From positions 1 through 25,285 of the forward strand of contig VSPO01000042.1 of the NCBI GenBank assembly GCA_009775375.1: 25,285 nt of DNA, given 5' to 3'. The translations under genes and the position numbers were made by a program. This document shows positions 1 through 7,513 of the stretch, piece after piece. The notes under the pieces are model-generated. The model ran no database searches. It saw only the letters and a program-made list of their open reading frames with translations, and was not told where the DNA came from. The stretch is from Muribaculaceae bacterium. GTDB taxonomy: Bacteria > Bacteroidota > Bacteroidia > Bacteroidales > Muribaculaceae. Numbering within the stretch: the first letter of the stretch is position 1; every line of letters begins with the position of its first letter.

Positions 1-61
1 TTCATTATGCCTTTCTGCCTCTGTCGTGGGATGTTAGAAGGCTAAAATTTTTATCTCTAAT

Positions 62-89
62 GTGCTCTAACCAACTGAGCTACTGAAGC
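62..89 (-). pseudogene. 5'-half tRNA fragment
   Basis: Twenty-eight nucleotides match the first 28 positions of the neighbouring tRNA-Asn (acceptor strand, D arm, GAGCAC) with one difference. After that the sequence turns AT-rich and forms no anticodon stem, T arm or 3' acceptor strand. It lies 15 nt downstream of the tRNA-Asn 3' end on the same strand, so it is probably in the same precursor transcript. It reads as a truncated tandem duplication of the tRNA. An attachment-site scar is possible, but integrases normally use the 3' half. Confidence 0.7.
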
Positions 90-104
90 AGTCTTTTTGT
101 TTTG

Positions 105-178
105 CGCTTCAAGATGGGCTTGAACCAACGACCCCCTGATTAACAGTCAGGTGCTCTAACCAACTGAGCTATTGAAGC
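105..178 (-). tRNA. tRNA-Asn (anticodon GTT)
   Basis: Read on the minus strand, the 7-bp acceptor stem GCTTCAA/TTGAAGC is perfect. It is followed by TA, a GCTC/GAGC D stem, the anticodon arm CCTGA-CTGTTAA-TCAGG (anticodon GTT), a 5-nt variable region, a T arm with loop TTCAAGC, and discriminator G73, as expected for asparagine tRNA. No CCA is encoded. The T stem GTTGG/CCATC has one T-T mismatch at the second pair. The acceptor sequence is not one I would expect for a standard tRNA-Asn, so reduced function is possible. The coordinates include the discriminator base. Confidence 0.85.
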
Positions 179-233
179 AGTTTTGTGAGATTTTCCGGCT
201 TTCTTTGAGCAGGTGTCTCTCTCAATTGCGGTG

Positions 234-264
234 CAAAGTTAGTAAGTTTTAACGAACCGTGCAA
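234..264 (-). promoter_or_regulatory. Bacteroidota-type promoter for the tRNA-Asn
   Basis: On the minus strand TTG (264-262) is followed after 20 nt by TAACTTTG (241-234), a full match to the TAnnTTTG -7 element. Transcription would start about 45 nt before the tRNA 5' end. Confidence 0.6.
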
Positions 265-315
265 GTGTTTTGGGGAATTTTTTTTGACAAAAATTGAAGA
301 CGAAAATTTATATTG

Positions 316-346
316 TTGGGATTTAATAGAATACGGTATAATTTTT
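316..346 (+). promoter_or_regulatory. Probable pepT-miaA promoter
   Basis: TTG (316-318) is followed after 20 nt by TAATTTTT (339-346), one mismatch from TAnnTTTG. The predicted start gives a leader of about 115 nt before the pepT ATG at 472. The rest of 179-471 is AT-rich and holds no gene I can support. Confidence 0.45.
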
Positions 347-471
347 TTTGATTATTTTTCTCGATTTCTTTTCCACTAAGGAGTCAATCTATAAAAAAAC
401 GCTTTGCGAGTTTGCTGGTCGGAGGATTTTTAGTAATTTTGTTTATTGTTAAATCAAATGAAAAACCCGTC

Positions 472-1695
472 ATGACAGTAACAGACAGATTTCTTAGCTT
501 CGTAGCGTTCGACACGCAAAGCGATGAGCTTACAAATATGACTCCCTCCACGCCCGGGCAGATGGTCTTCGCGCGCTATCTTCGTGATGAACTCGAAAAA
601 ATGGGGCTTGAGGAGATATCTCTTGATGACAATGGCTATCTCATGGCCACGCTTCCGGCAAATTGCGATACTGATGCACCGGTCGTGGGCTTCATATCCC
701 ATCTCGACACGTCGCCAGACATGAGTGGCAAGCACGTGCGCCCGCGCATAGTAAGGAATTACGACGGTGGCGTCATTACCCTCAACGAGGAGCAGGGAAT
801 CCGGCTTGACCCCGCAGAATTTCCAGAACTCAACAATTATCTCGGCCAGGACCTTATAGTGACCGACGGGACTACGCTTCTTGGAGCCGACGACAAGGCC
901 GGCATAGCTGAGATAATCTCGGCCGTGGAATACCTCCGGAATCATCCCGAGATAAAGCATGGCAAAATCAGGATTGCTTTCAATCCCGACGAGGAGATAG
1001 GGCAGGGCGCCCATAAATTCGACGTGGGATTGTTTGGCGCTGACTTCGCCTATACGATGGATGGCGGTGCGGTCGGCGAGCTTGAATATGAGAATTTCAA
1101 CGCTGCGAGCGCGAAAGTCGTCATAAAAGGGCGAAATGTCCATCCCGGTAACGCCAAACACAAGATGATAAATTCCATCCGCGTGGCTACTCAATTCATC
1201 ATGATGCTTCCAAGATGGGAGACTCCTGAACACACCGAAGGTTATGAAGGATTCTATCATCTTGTCGGGATAGAGGGAAGTGTGGAGGAGACCGTGCTTA
1301 CATACATCATCCGCGACCACGACCGCGCCCGCTTTGAGAGCCGCAAAAGGGAGATAGAGCATCTTGTCAGGAAGACCAACACGGAATATCCCGGCTGCGC
1401 CACCGTGGAAATCCGCGACCAATACTATAACATGCGCGAGAAAATAGAGCCGGTCATCCACATTGTGGAGGTGGCTGAGAAAGCCATGCGCGAGGCGGGC
1501 GTAGAGCCGAGAGTGCAACCCATCAGAGGCGGCACGGATGGAGCCCAGCTTTCGTTCAAGGGGCTTCCCTGTCCGAATATTTTCGCTGGAGGGGAGAATT
1601 TCCATGGTCGCTATGAATACGTGGCTATTTCGAGCATGGAGAAGGCCACGGCAGTGATTGTCAATATCTGTCGACTTGTGAACGAAAAACAATAG
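472..1695 (+). CDS. pepT: Peptidase T (tripeptide aminopeptidase)
   Basis: Cytoplasmic zinc aminopeptidase of the M20B family that releases the N-terminal residue of tripeptides. The 407-aa product has the usual family length. Metal and catalytic motifs are in order: HLDTSPD (zinc His and neighbouring Asp), GADDKAG (bridging Asp), NPDEEIGQG (catalytic and zinc Glu), the dimerisation-domain segment KGRNVHPGNAKHKMIN, and near the C-terminus GGTDGAQLSFKGLPCPN and GGENFHGRYE (last zinc His). I chose ATG 472 (MTVTDRF) because family proteins begin there. The open frame extends to a TTG at 412, but that would add a hydrophobic N-terminus unlike the family. The stop is 5 nt before miaA, so the two are probably co-transcribed. 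Confidence 0.96.
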   Translation: MTVTDRFLSFVAFDTQSDELTNMTPSTPGQMVFARYLRDELEKMGLEEISLDDNGYLMATLPANCDTDAPVVGFISHLDTSPDMSGKHVRPRIVRNYDGGVITLNEEQGIRLDPAEFPELNNYLGQDLIVTDGTTLLGADDKAGIAEIISAVEYLRNHPEIKHGKIRIAFNPDEEIGQGAHKFDVGLFGADFAYTMDGGAVGELEYENFNAASAKVVIKGRNVHPGNAKHKMINSIRVATQFIMMLPRWETPEHTEGYEGFYHLVGIEGSVEETVLTYIIRDHDRARFESRKREIEHLVRKTNTEYPGCATVEIRDQYYNMREKIEPVIHIVEVAEKAMREAGVEPRVQPIRGGTDGAQLSFKGLPCPNIFAGGENFHGRYEYVAISSMEKATAVIVNICRLVNEKQ

Positions 1696-1700
1696 CCATC

Positions 1701-2618
1701 GTGGGCCGACCGAAATTAATTGTCATAACAGGGCCGACTGCCTCCGGGAAGTCGGCCCTTGCCGTCGAGACGGCAAGGCTTCTCGACACGCAAATAATAT
1801 CTGCCGACAGTCGGCAGATCTATAAAGGCATTCCCATCGTGACGGCCGTGCCCACAGAGGAGGAGAGGCATGGGGTCAGGCATCATTTGCTTGAGATGCT
1901 TCCGCTTGAGGCCTACTATAGCGCGAGCTCATTCGAAAGCGATGCCATGGAGATACTTGGCCGTATTTATAAGGATAGGTCTGTCGCCGTGGTCTGCGGA
2001 GGGTCGATGATGTATGTGGATGCCCTTTGCAACGGAATTGACGACATCCCTACCGTCCCTGAGACTGTCAGGATGGCTTTGATGGAGGAATGGCGGAAGA
2101 GGGGCGACTCATGGCTGCTCTCGGAGCTTGAGCGTCTTGATCCTGCCCACTATGGCAAGGTCGACCTCATGAATATGAAAAGGGTGTTCCATGCTGTGGA
2201 GGTCACGTTGACTGCCGGGAAGCCCTACAGCTCGATGCTGACGGGGGAGCGGCGACATCGCGACTTCGACATTCTTAAGATATGTCTCGACGGGGAAAGA
2301 GCCGATCTGTTTGGCAGAATCAACCGTCGGGTGGAGAATATGGTAGAATCTGGCTTGGAAGAGGAGGCTCGTAGGGTCTACCCGATGAGGAGTCTTAATT
2401 CCCTCAATACGGTCGGACTGAAGGAGATGTTTGCATGGTTTGATGGCTCTCTTGGCCGCGAGGAGGCGATTGCCAGGATTCAGAAAAACACTCGCGTCTA
2501 TGCCAAGAAACAGATGACTTGGTACAGACGCGATGAAAGCGTAGTCAGGCTCGACTTTTCGGTGTCGCCGGAGGCAAACGCCGGAAAGATTCTTTCGATG
2601 CTGGCTCAGAAATCATAG
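1701..2618 (+). CDS. miaA: tRNA dimethylallyltransferase
   Basis: Transfers the dimethylallyl group of DMAPP to N6 of adenosine 37 in tRNAs that read UNN codons (i6A37). The 305-aa product opens with the P-loop GPTASGKS, followed by the SADSRQIYKG motif, RHHLLEM, and GGSMMYVDAL in place of the usual GGTGLY. The C-terminal part has NTVGLKEMF and the QKNTRVYAKKQMTWYRR tRNA-binding stretch, all typical. The start is a GTG only 5 nt after the pepT stop, consistent with coupling. The last 13 nt overlap the end of the convergent outer-membrane protein gene. Confidence 0.96.
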   Translation: MGRPKLIVITGPTASGKSALAVETARLLDTQIISADSRQIYKGIPIVTAVPTEEERHGVRHHLLEMLPLEAYYSASSFESDAMEILGRIYKDRSVAVVCGGSMMYVDALCNGIDDIPTVPETVRMALMEEWRKRGDSWLLSELERLDPAHYGKVDLMNMKRVFHAVEVTLTAGKPYSSMLTGERRHRDFDILKICLDGERADLFGRINRRVENMVESGLEEEARRVYPMRSLNSLNTVGLKEMFAWFDGSLGREEAIARIQKNTRVYAKKQMTWYRRDESVVRLDFSVSPEANAGKILSMLAQKS

Positions 2619-3307
2619 CCGAGGCAAAAGGTCCAGGCCTTGTTGTGGCCTCCGGCATGCGGGGCTTTCCATGCCTTCTGTCCTCCTGCGAGATAGTGCA
2701 CGAGCAGGGAGTATTTTCGTTTGAATGTTACGCCCGTGCCTATTTTCAGCCCGAAGTCGAAGGGATTGCTTTTGGCAGTGGAGATGTTCAGCGTTTCATA
2801 TATGTTTTCCTGAGGTTTGATCACCTGGATATTCTTGTTGCCGCTTGTTTTAAAAGTGTATTGGAGATACGGTCCTGCTTCAATGACCCATCTCAGGTCG
2901 CCTGAAAGATTGAAGCGTAACGAGGCCATGACCGGGATGGTGAAGTTATGCGTCCTGTAGTGCCCCATTTGCGTGAAGTCTTTTTTTTCTCCCTCTCCGT
3001 TCAGGTATTCTTGGGAATAGGAATAGTTGCCGCTTCTCGATTCGAAGAAGAATCCCGGCTGCAGGGCGAAGAAATCGCGCATGTTGAGATTGACCACGAC
3101 TCCGGCGTCTATTCCGGTGCCCCAGCTGTTGGTGTTCCACGACCGGAAGAAGTCCTTGTTGAACGTGCGGTTGGAGGTGTTGAGCCCTATCCTTACGCCG
3201 ATGTTGAATAGTTCGTCGGGCACTTCAGATGAAAGGAAGTCATTGGCTTTTGCGTTGCTGAAGAGGGAGAGGGCCATGAAGGCAAGGAATATTTTCAAAG
3301 GTTTCAT
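2606..3307 (-). CDS. Outer-membrane beta-barrel protein (PorT-like/OMP_b-brl family)
   Basis: The 233-aa protein begins with a Sec signal peptide (MKPLKIFLAFMALSLFSNAKA, charged start then hydrophobic core). It then shows alternating amphipathic strands rich in aromatic and glycine residues: IGVRIGLNTSN, GTGIDAGVVVNLNM, FALQPGFFFESR, WVIEAGPYLQYTF, FDFGLKIGTGVTF. It ends in a terminal aromatic strand (TFCLGYDF). This matches the Bacteroidota OMP_b-brl/PorT-like families, which form small 8-stranded barrels in the outer membrane. The substrate or partner cannot be read from the sequence. It is convergent with miaA, and its promoter region is shared with the divergent yitT-family gene. Confidence 0.85.
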   Translation of the reverse strand: MKPLKIFLAFMALSLFSNAKANDFLSSEVPDELFNIGVRIGLNTSNRTFNKDFFRSWNTNSWGTGIDAGVVVNLNMRDFFALQPGFFFESRSGNYSYSQEYLNGEGEKKDFTQMGHYRTHNFTIPVMASLRFNLSGDLRWVIEAGPYLQYTFKTSGNKNIQVIKPQENIYETLNISTAKSNPFDFGLKIGTGVTFKRKYSLLVHYLAGGQKAWKAPHAGGHNKAWTFCLGYDF

Positions 3308-3400
3308 AATTCGATGATGGGGGTTTAAATGTTGTAGGAATCAGTCGGTTTATTCGCCTTGTCCGAATCGGAATCGTGGAAGCCCGCATAAATCCTACGG

Positions 3401-3408
3401 CAAAATTA
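3401..3408 (-). promoter_or_regulatory. Possible -7 element for the outer-membrane protein gene
   Basis: The minus strand reads TAATTTTG, an exact TAnnTTTG. No well-spaced TTG is visible upstream, so only half of the promoter is supported. It lies about 95 nt before the gene and next to the divergent promoter at 3419-3448. Confidence 0.4.
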
Positions 3409-3418
3409 AGGAAAAAAG

Positions 3419-3448
3419 TTTGCAATTGAAATTTATTATCTAAATTTG
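3419..3448 (+). promoter_or_regulatory. Promoter of the YitT-family gene
   Basis: TTTG (3419-3422), 18 nt, then TAAATTTG (3441-3448), an exact -7 match. Predicted start near 3455-3460, about 130 nt before the chosen ATG. Confidence 0.65.
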
Positions 3449-3589
3449 CAAAGAATTTTGATAAAATTCTGCATCAGGCTGGTTTCTGTCTTGCTTTAAC
3501 CTGCCAAAAAACTCAACACAGAAGATTAACCCGGTCCGGGGATGGGCAGAAAAAAATACCTTTGTCCGGCAAAAAAAACGAAACGAACG

Positions 3590-4585
3590 ATGTCTCCACA
3601 ATTCAGCAACAAGCTTATGACAAACATGAAGGATTATGTTGTCATCATATTCGGACTGATGCTTTATTCCATCGGTTTCACGGCCTTTATCCTTCCCCAT
3701 CATATCGTGATAGGAGGCCTGAGCGGCGTCGGCACGCTGGTCTATTTTGCGTCATCGGGGATGATTCCAGTCGCCGTTACGCAATATGCAGCCAATCTGC
3801 TGCTGCTCTCGATTGCGTTCAAGGTGGTGGGTAAGACGTTTGTGGCGCGTACTATCTTCGGGGCCACAGTCATCTCCCTCTTCATCGGCATATTCGAGAA
3901 TTTCTTCATGAGCCTCGACCATCCCATCATTGCCGACATGTCGATGAGCGCTATATTGGGAGGAATCCTGTGCGGTACGGGAATAGGCACGGTCTTCGTC
4001 CACAACGGCTCTTCCGGAGGCACCGACATTGTGGCGGCGATGGTGTCAAAGCTAAGCAACGTGAGCGTAGGCCGTACGATGATCTATACCGACATGCTTA
4101 TCGTTCTTAGCTCGATATTTCTTCCGTTCGAAGGAACGTTTCAGGAGCGTCTCGACACGAGAGTGCCCCTGATAGTCTATGGTCTCGTCGTCACTTTCGT
4201 CATAGCCTACATGACCGACATGATCATCAACACCAACCGACAGGCCACTCAGTTTATAATCTTTTCCCATAAATGGAAAGAGATTGCCGATAGGGTAAAC
4301 AAGGAGGCACAGCGAGGAGTGACCGTGCTCGACGGCACAGGCTGGTATTCCAAAAAGCCGGTGAAAATCCTTATGGTTTGGTGTCGCAAGATTGAGAGCG
4401 TGACGATATTCCGCATCGTGAAAAGCATTGATGAGAATGCTTTTATCACTCAAGGCAACGTCAATGGGGTCTATGGCAAAGGCTTCGACACTATGAAGGT
4501 AAAGCTTAAGAAGTCTCACAAATCGGAATCCGCTGCCGTCGCGGAGCCTGCCGTAATTGCGGAGCCTGCAAAGCAGGATGAATAG
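3590..4585 (+). CDS. YitT family membrane protein (DUF161/DUF2179)
   Basis: Integral inner-membrane protein of unknown transport role. The N-terminal two thirds hold about five hydrophobic segments with the family's typical first helix and loop (DYVVIIFGLMLYSIGFTAFILPHHIVIGGLSGVGT in outline) and the glycine-rich GTVFVHNGSSGGTDIVA motif. The C-terminal about 90 residues form the soluble DUF2179 domain (GVTVLDGTGWYSKKPVKILMVWC... then ITQGNVNGVYGKGFD). A short alanine/glutamate-rich tail (AVAEPAVIAEPAKQDE) is extra. I start at ATG 3590 (MSPQFSNK). ATG 3542 is in frame but adds 16 residues of lysine-rich sequence. A bidirectional terminator follows. Confidence 0.88.
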   Translation: MSPQFSNKLMTNMKDYVVIIFGLMLYSIGFTAFILPHHIVIGGLSGVGTLVYFASSGMIPVAVTQYAANLLLLSIAFKVVGKTFVARTIFGATVISLFIGIFENFFMSLDHPIIADMSMSAILGGILCGTGIGTVFVHNGSSGGTDIVAAMVSKLSNVSVGRTMIYTDMLIVLSSIFLPFEGTFQERLDTRVPLIVYGLVVTFVIAYMTDMIINTNRQATQFIIFSHKWKEIADRVNKEAQRGVTVLDGTGWYSKKPVKILMVWCRKIESVTIFRIVKSIDENAFITQGNVNGVYGKGFDTMKVKLKKSHKSESAAVAEPAVIAEPAKQDE

Positions 4586-4637
4586 AATTACGGTCTTTCT
4601 GGCCTTGTCGTGAGATACGGCAAAATAAAAAAGAAAC

Positions 4638-4677
4638 GACCCGGACTTTGGCGGAATAATCCGCCTCGGCCCGGGTC
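4638..4677. terminator. Bidirectional hairpin terminator
   Basis: Outer stem GACCCGG/CCGGGTC and inner stem GGCGGA/TCCGCC with an ATAA loop lie between the converging YitT-family and GNAT genes. An A-rich tract lies on the left, which becomes a T-tract for the minus-strand transcript. The right side lacks a clear T-run, so termination is best supported for the leftward gene. Confidence 0.65.
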
Positions 4678-4701
4678 TCGAGTTATGTAAGCCGGAAATT
4701 T

Positions 4702-5235
4702 TCAGTTGTTGACATTATAGACCTCGGCAAGCATCTCCTTGATAGAGTCGCTGTTGTGAAGGTCGACGTTGCCGTGGGTCATTAGCAGCATCGCCACGGG
4801 CTCCTGCCCCGGGCTGTAGGGCGGCTGCACATAATTGAATTCCCGTCTCACCTTGAAGCCGTTTTGCTCATAGAATTTTATGCGGCGTTTGGCTTCGTCG
4901 GTCTCGGGATGCTCCACTTCGATGAGCACGTCTTTGCTGACCTCCTTGAAAAGATGGTTGAGCATCAGTGCGCCGATTCTTTTCCCTCTGTGTTCAGGCT
5001 GCACGGCGAAATGCTCCACGTAGGTATATCCGAGGAAAGTCCAGTAAGAAAGAAACGCGAGGAAAAGGTCGCCGTCCTTGGCGGCGAAAGCGTGGAATTT
5101 GCCCCCCTTCATCTTTATGAAATTGGCGAGGTGTTCCTCATCTTCGTATATTCTCCGTTCGTTGTCGGGAAACGAATCGTTGTAGAGTTTTAAGAACGAT
5201 GGATAGTCTTCCATCTTAAGATTGACGAATTCCAT
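4702..5235 (-). CDS. GNAT family N-acetyltransferase
   Basis: The 177-aa protein is a single GNAT fold using acetyl-CoA to acetylate an unknown amine. Visible elements are the N-terminal strand-helix (EDYPSFLKLYNDSFPDNERR), the central strands FLSYWTFLGYTYVEHFAVQPEHRG, the acetyl-CoA pyrophosphate-binding loop QPEHRGKRIGALML (Q/RxxGxG/A type, about residues 80-93), and the distal YEQNGFKV segment. It lies 58 nt downstream of the SGNH hydrolase gene on the same strand and is probably its operon partner. The substrate cannot be inferred. Confidence 0.88.
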   Translation of the reverse strand: MEFVNLKMEDYPSFLKLYNDSFPDNERRIYEDEEHLANFIKMKGGKFHAFAAKDGDLFLAFLSYWTFLGYTYVEHFAVQPEHRGKRIGALMLNHLFKEVSKDVLIEVEHPETDEAKRRIKFYEQNGFKVRREFNYVQPPYSPGQEPVAMLLMTHGNVDLHNSDSIKEMLAEVYNVNN

Positions 5236-5293
5236 ATATATGTTTTTTAATAGTTTTAATCAGTTGATATGATAAATCTTTATTTCTGGGATG

Positions 5294-6022
5294 TCAGAGC
5301 TTCTCCTTCATCCGGCGATAGACGAAAGTTTTCCCTCGCGAGAATTTTCCGGGGTCGGGCTTGGCGAGGGAGTCGATGCTCAATTCTGAATTTCCGGGCA
5401 TCCATTCCGCTACGTTGTCGATCCATTCCTCTATTCCGTCTCTTGAGGGGTGGGGGTTTGATTTGCTTTGTCGTCGGATTTCAAGGTCGTTGCTGTTGAA
5501 ATACCTCTTCTTCCCGAGGGTCTGTTGCATCCAGTCGTTGAATTCGTCGGCGTCCTTTTGCCAGGGCCACGAAGGAGGCCCGATCCATAATAGGGGCATG
5601 TCCCCGAATTCTGCGAGCAATTTGTCGACGGGCTTTTCAAGACGTCTCTGCGGATTCCTCTCCAGCATCTCGTTCATGCCGAGACTGACGATAATGGCAT
5701 CCGGCTTCTGTTGGCTTATAATCTCTTTGAGCCGGGGAGAATTGGCCCATTTGGCAATCGTAGAGCCGTCCCACACAATGGTGGCCACCTCAAAATCATT
5801 GATGGCCCCATATGCGTTGAGGCGTTCCGCCATCCATCCCGTCATGGAGTCTCCGAGGAATAGGATTTTCCTGACGTTTGCGGAGTCGGTCGCCTCAATT
5901 GAGTCTGTATGCTCTTCAAGGTCGGTCTGGCCATTGGCTGTCCCGGCGGCGAAGAAAAGCAGCAGCGAAAGCAGGAGCCATTTCCCTGAATGATGGTTTA
6001 TGTATCTTATATTTGGGGTCAT
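5294..6022 (-). CDS. Secreted SGNH/GDSL-type hydrolase
   Basis: The 242-aa protein has an N-terminal signal peptide or anchor (KWLLLSLLLFFAAGTANGQ, about residues 14-32). An SGNH esterase-like domain follows: block I FLGDSMTGWM with the catalytic Ser (about residue 59), block III SLGMNEML with the oxyanion Asn, and a late NPHPSRDGIEEW segment with the likely catalytic His. Family members remove O-acetyl or other ester groups from glycans, and this one should act in the periplasm or outside. The closest architecture I know is the DUF459-like SGNH group, but I cannot name a substrate. The stop is 58 nt before the GNAT gene. Confidence 0.8.
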   Translation of the reverse strand: MTPNIRYINHHSGKWLLLSLLLFFAAGTANGQTDLEEHTDSIEATDSANVRKILFLGDSMTGWMAERLNAYGAINDFEVATIVWDGSTIAKWANSPRLKEIISQQKPDAIIVSLGMNEMLERNPQRRLEKPVDKLLAEFGDMPLLWIGPPSWPWQKDADEFNDWMQQTLGKKRYFNSNDLEIRRQSKSNPHPSRDGIEEWIDNVAEWMPGNSELSIDSLAKPDPGKFSRGKTFVYRRMKEKL

Positions 6023-6306
6023 GTAGATTCATTTAGTCGGGAATACTGTCTCCGGCGGGTTTGAATGAGATATCACCGCAGACTGATTCTTGTCTTATAA
6101 ACAAACAAAACGCCCAATGGATTAATCGGGATAAAAAGATATTGTGATATTTTTCTTGATGGTTTTCCCATCGTTAATGTAATCAGGATGTTAGAGATAT
6201 TTCCGATCATAGCGCGTTCCTGGCTTGCAGATTCGCTGAGGTGCTCAATATGCCTGTCGAAATGGAAGATTCCGGCTCGTTTTGATAAAAAGATGGCCGA
6301 AAGATA
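6023..6306. other. Intergenic stretch without a supported gene
   Basis: Between the divergent SGNH and trpS genes. A minus-strand open frame at 6073-6381 (102 codons, hydrophobic start, no family resemblance) runs into the trpS promoter and has no recognisable start signals, so I do not call it. No repeat, tRNA or strong hairpin is visible. Confidence 0.6.
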
Positions 6307-6336
6307 TTGAAAAAGGCTGAAAAATATATAAATTTG
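6307..6336 (+). promoter_or_regulatory. trpS-spmAB promoter
   Basis: TTG (6307-6309), 19 nt, then TAAATTTG (6329-6336), an exact -7 match with ideal spacing. It gives a leader of about 100 nt before trpS. Confidence 0.7.
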
Positions 6337-6364
6337 CAGAACGAAACAGAGAAGGGCGTTGCTC

Positions 6365-6457
6365 ATGCCGTATCCGGCCAAATGCCATATGCGATGGGCT
6401 GCCGGTGCATATTTATGCCATTGCCCTTATAAGATATACATAAGATATGGAAAATAA
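6365..6457 (+). other. Possible 30-codon leader ORF overlapping the trpS start
   Basis: Within the predicted trpS leader an ATG at 6365 opens a 30-codon frame containing one Trp codon (TGG at codon 11). It ends with TAA at 6455-6457, overlapping the trpS ATG at 6447. Its position would allow translational coupling. One Trp codon is weak evidence for a tryptophan-sensing leader peptide, and chance is a fair alternative. Confidence 0.25.
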
Positions 6458-7511
6458 TAAAGATAAAAAGGTGGTGCTTAGTGGAATCCGTTCCACGGGC
6501 AACCTCCATTTGGGCAACTACTACGGTGCCCTCAGCAAGTTTGTCAGGATGCAGGACGACTACGATTGCCGGTTTTTTATTGCCGACCTCCACGCCCTGA
6601 CCACGCATCCCGACCCCAAGATGCTCCACACCAACGTAAAGGACATCATTGCCGAATATCTCGCTGCCGGTCTCGACCCTGAGAAAAACATTCTCTACGT
6701 GCAGAGCGACATCCCTGAGATTTCCGAGATGTATCTTCTGATGAATATGCACGTCGGAATCGGAGAGCTCATGCGCACGGCCTCCTTCAAGGACAAGGCC
6801 CGCAAGGCTCTTGGCATATCCTCCGACGGTGATGAGATAGAGAAGGAGATAATCGGCAATCAGACCAACCAGCGTGTCAATGCCGGACTGCTGACCTATC
6901 CCACTCTGATGGCCGTCGACATCCTCATCCATCATGCCGACTTCGTCCCCGTGGGCAAGGACCAGGAGCAGCATCTTGAGCTGACGCGCCGTTTCGCCCG
7001 CCGCTTCAATTCGTTCTATGGAGTAGACTATTTCGGCGAACCGGTCAACTTCAATTTCGGAGGCGAGGCAGTAAAGGTGCCCGGTCTCGACGGATCCGGC
7101 AAGATGGGCAAGAGCGAAGGCAACTGCATCTATCTTATCGACGACGAGAAGACGCTCCGCAAGAAGGTGATGCGCGCCGTGACGGATGAAGGCCCGAAAG
7201 TGCCCGACAGTCCTGTCAGCCAGCCGGTGGAGAATCTCTTCACTTTGATGAATCTCGTCTCCGGTCCGGACGTGGTCGACCATTATCGCAAGGCTTACGC
7301 CGACTGCTCCATCCGCTATGGCGACATGAAGAAGCAGCTTGCGGAAGACATCCTGAAGGTGACGCTTCCTATCCGCGAGCGTATCCTTGAGATCCGTCAG
7401 GACGACGAGTTTATCTCCAAGGTGATCAGAAGCGGCGCAGAGCGTGCGCGTGCCACGGCTGCCGACACTCTCCGCGACGTGCGCGAGATTATGGGCATCA
7501 GAAAATTCTGA
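6447..7511 (+). CDS. trpS: Tryptophanyl-tRNA synthetase
   Basis: Class I aminoacyl-tRNA synthetase that charges tRNA-Trp. The 354-aa length fits the bacterial enzyme. After the first strand (VVLSGIRSTGNLHLGNYYGAL) the HIGH-type signature appears as HLGN (residues about 20-24). Then come the active-site region FFIADLHALT, the tryptophan-pocket segment MNMHVGIGELMRTASFKDKA, the VGKDQEQHLELTRRFARRFN motif, and the KMSKS loop as KMGKS (about residue 218). The C-terminal helices follow. ATG 6447 fits the family start. The next gene begins 2 nt after its stop, so the two form an operon. Confidence 0.97.
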   Translation: MENNKDKKVVLSGIRSTGNLHLGNYYGALSKFVRMQDDYDCRFFIADLHALTTHPDPKMLHTNVKDIIAEYLAAGLDPEKNILYVQSDIPEISEMYLLMNMHVGIGELMRTASFKDKARKALGISSDGDEIEKEIIGNQTNQRVNAGLLTYPTLMAVDILIHHADFVPVGKDQEQHLELTRRFARRFNSFYGVDYFGEPVNFNFGGEAVKVPGLDGSGKMGKSEGNCIYLIDDEKTLRKKVMRAVTDEGPKVPDSPVSQPVENLFTLMNLVSGPDVVDHYRKAYADCSIRYGDMKKQLAEDILKVTLPIRERILEIRQDDEFISKVIRSGAERARATAADTLRDVREIMGIRKF

Positions 7512-7513
7512 GC

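Noticed and set aside
412..471. Upstream TTG start for pepT with a hydrophobic leader
   Set aside because: Peptidase T is cytoplasmic and family proteins begin near MTVTDRF; the TTG extension is most likely chance.
454..1692. 412-codon open frame antisense to pepT
   Set aside because: It exactly mirrors pepT, has no family resemblance, and follows from the codon use of the real gene.
6363..7283. 306-codon minus-strand open frame opposite trpS
   Set aside because: Antisense shadow of trpS with no recognisable domain.
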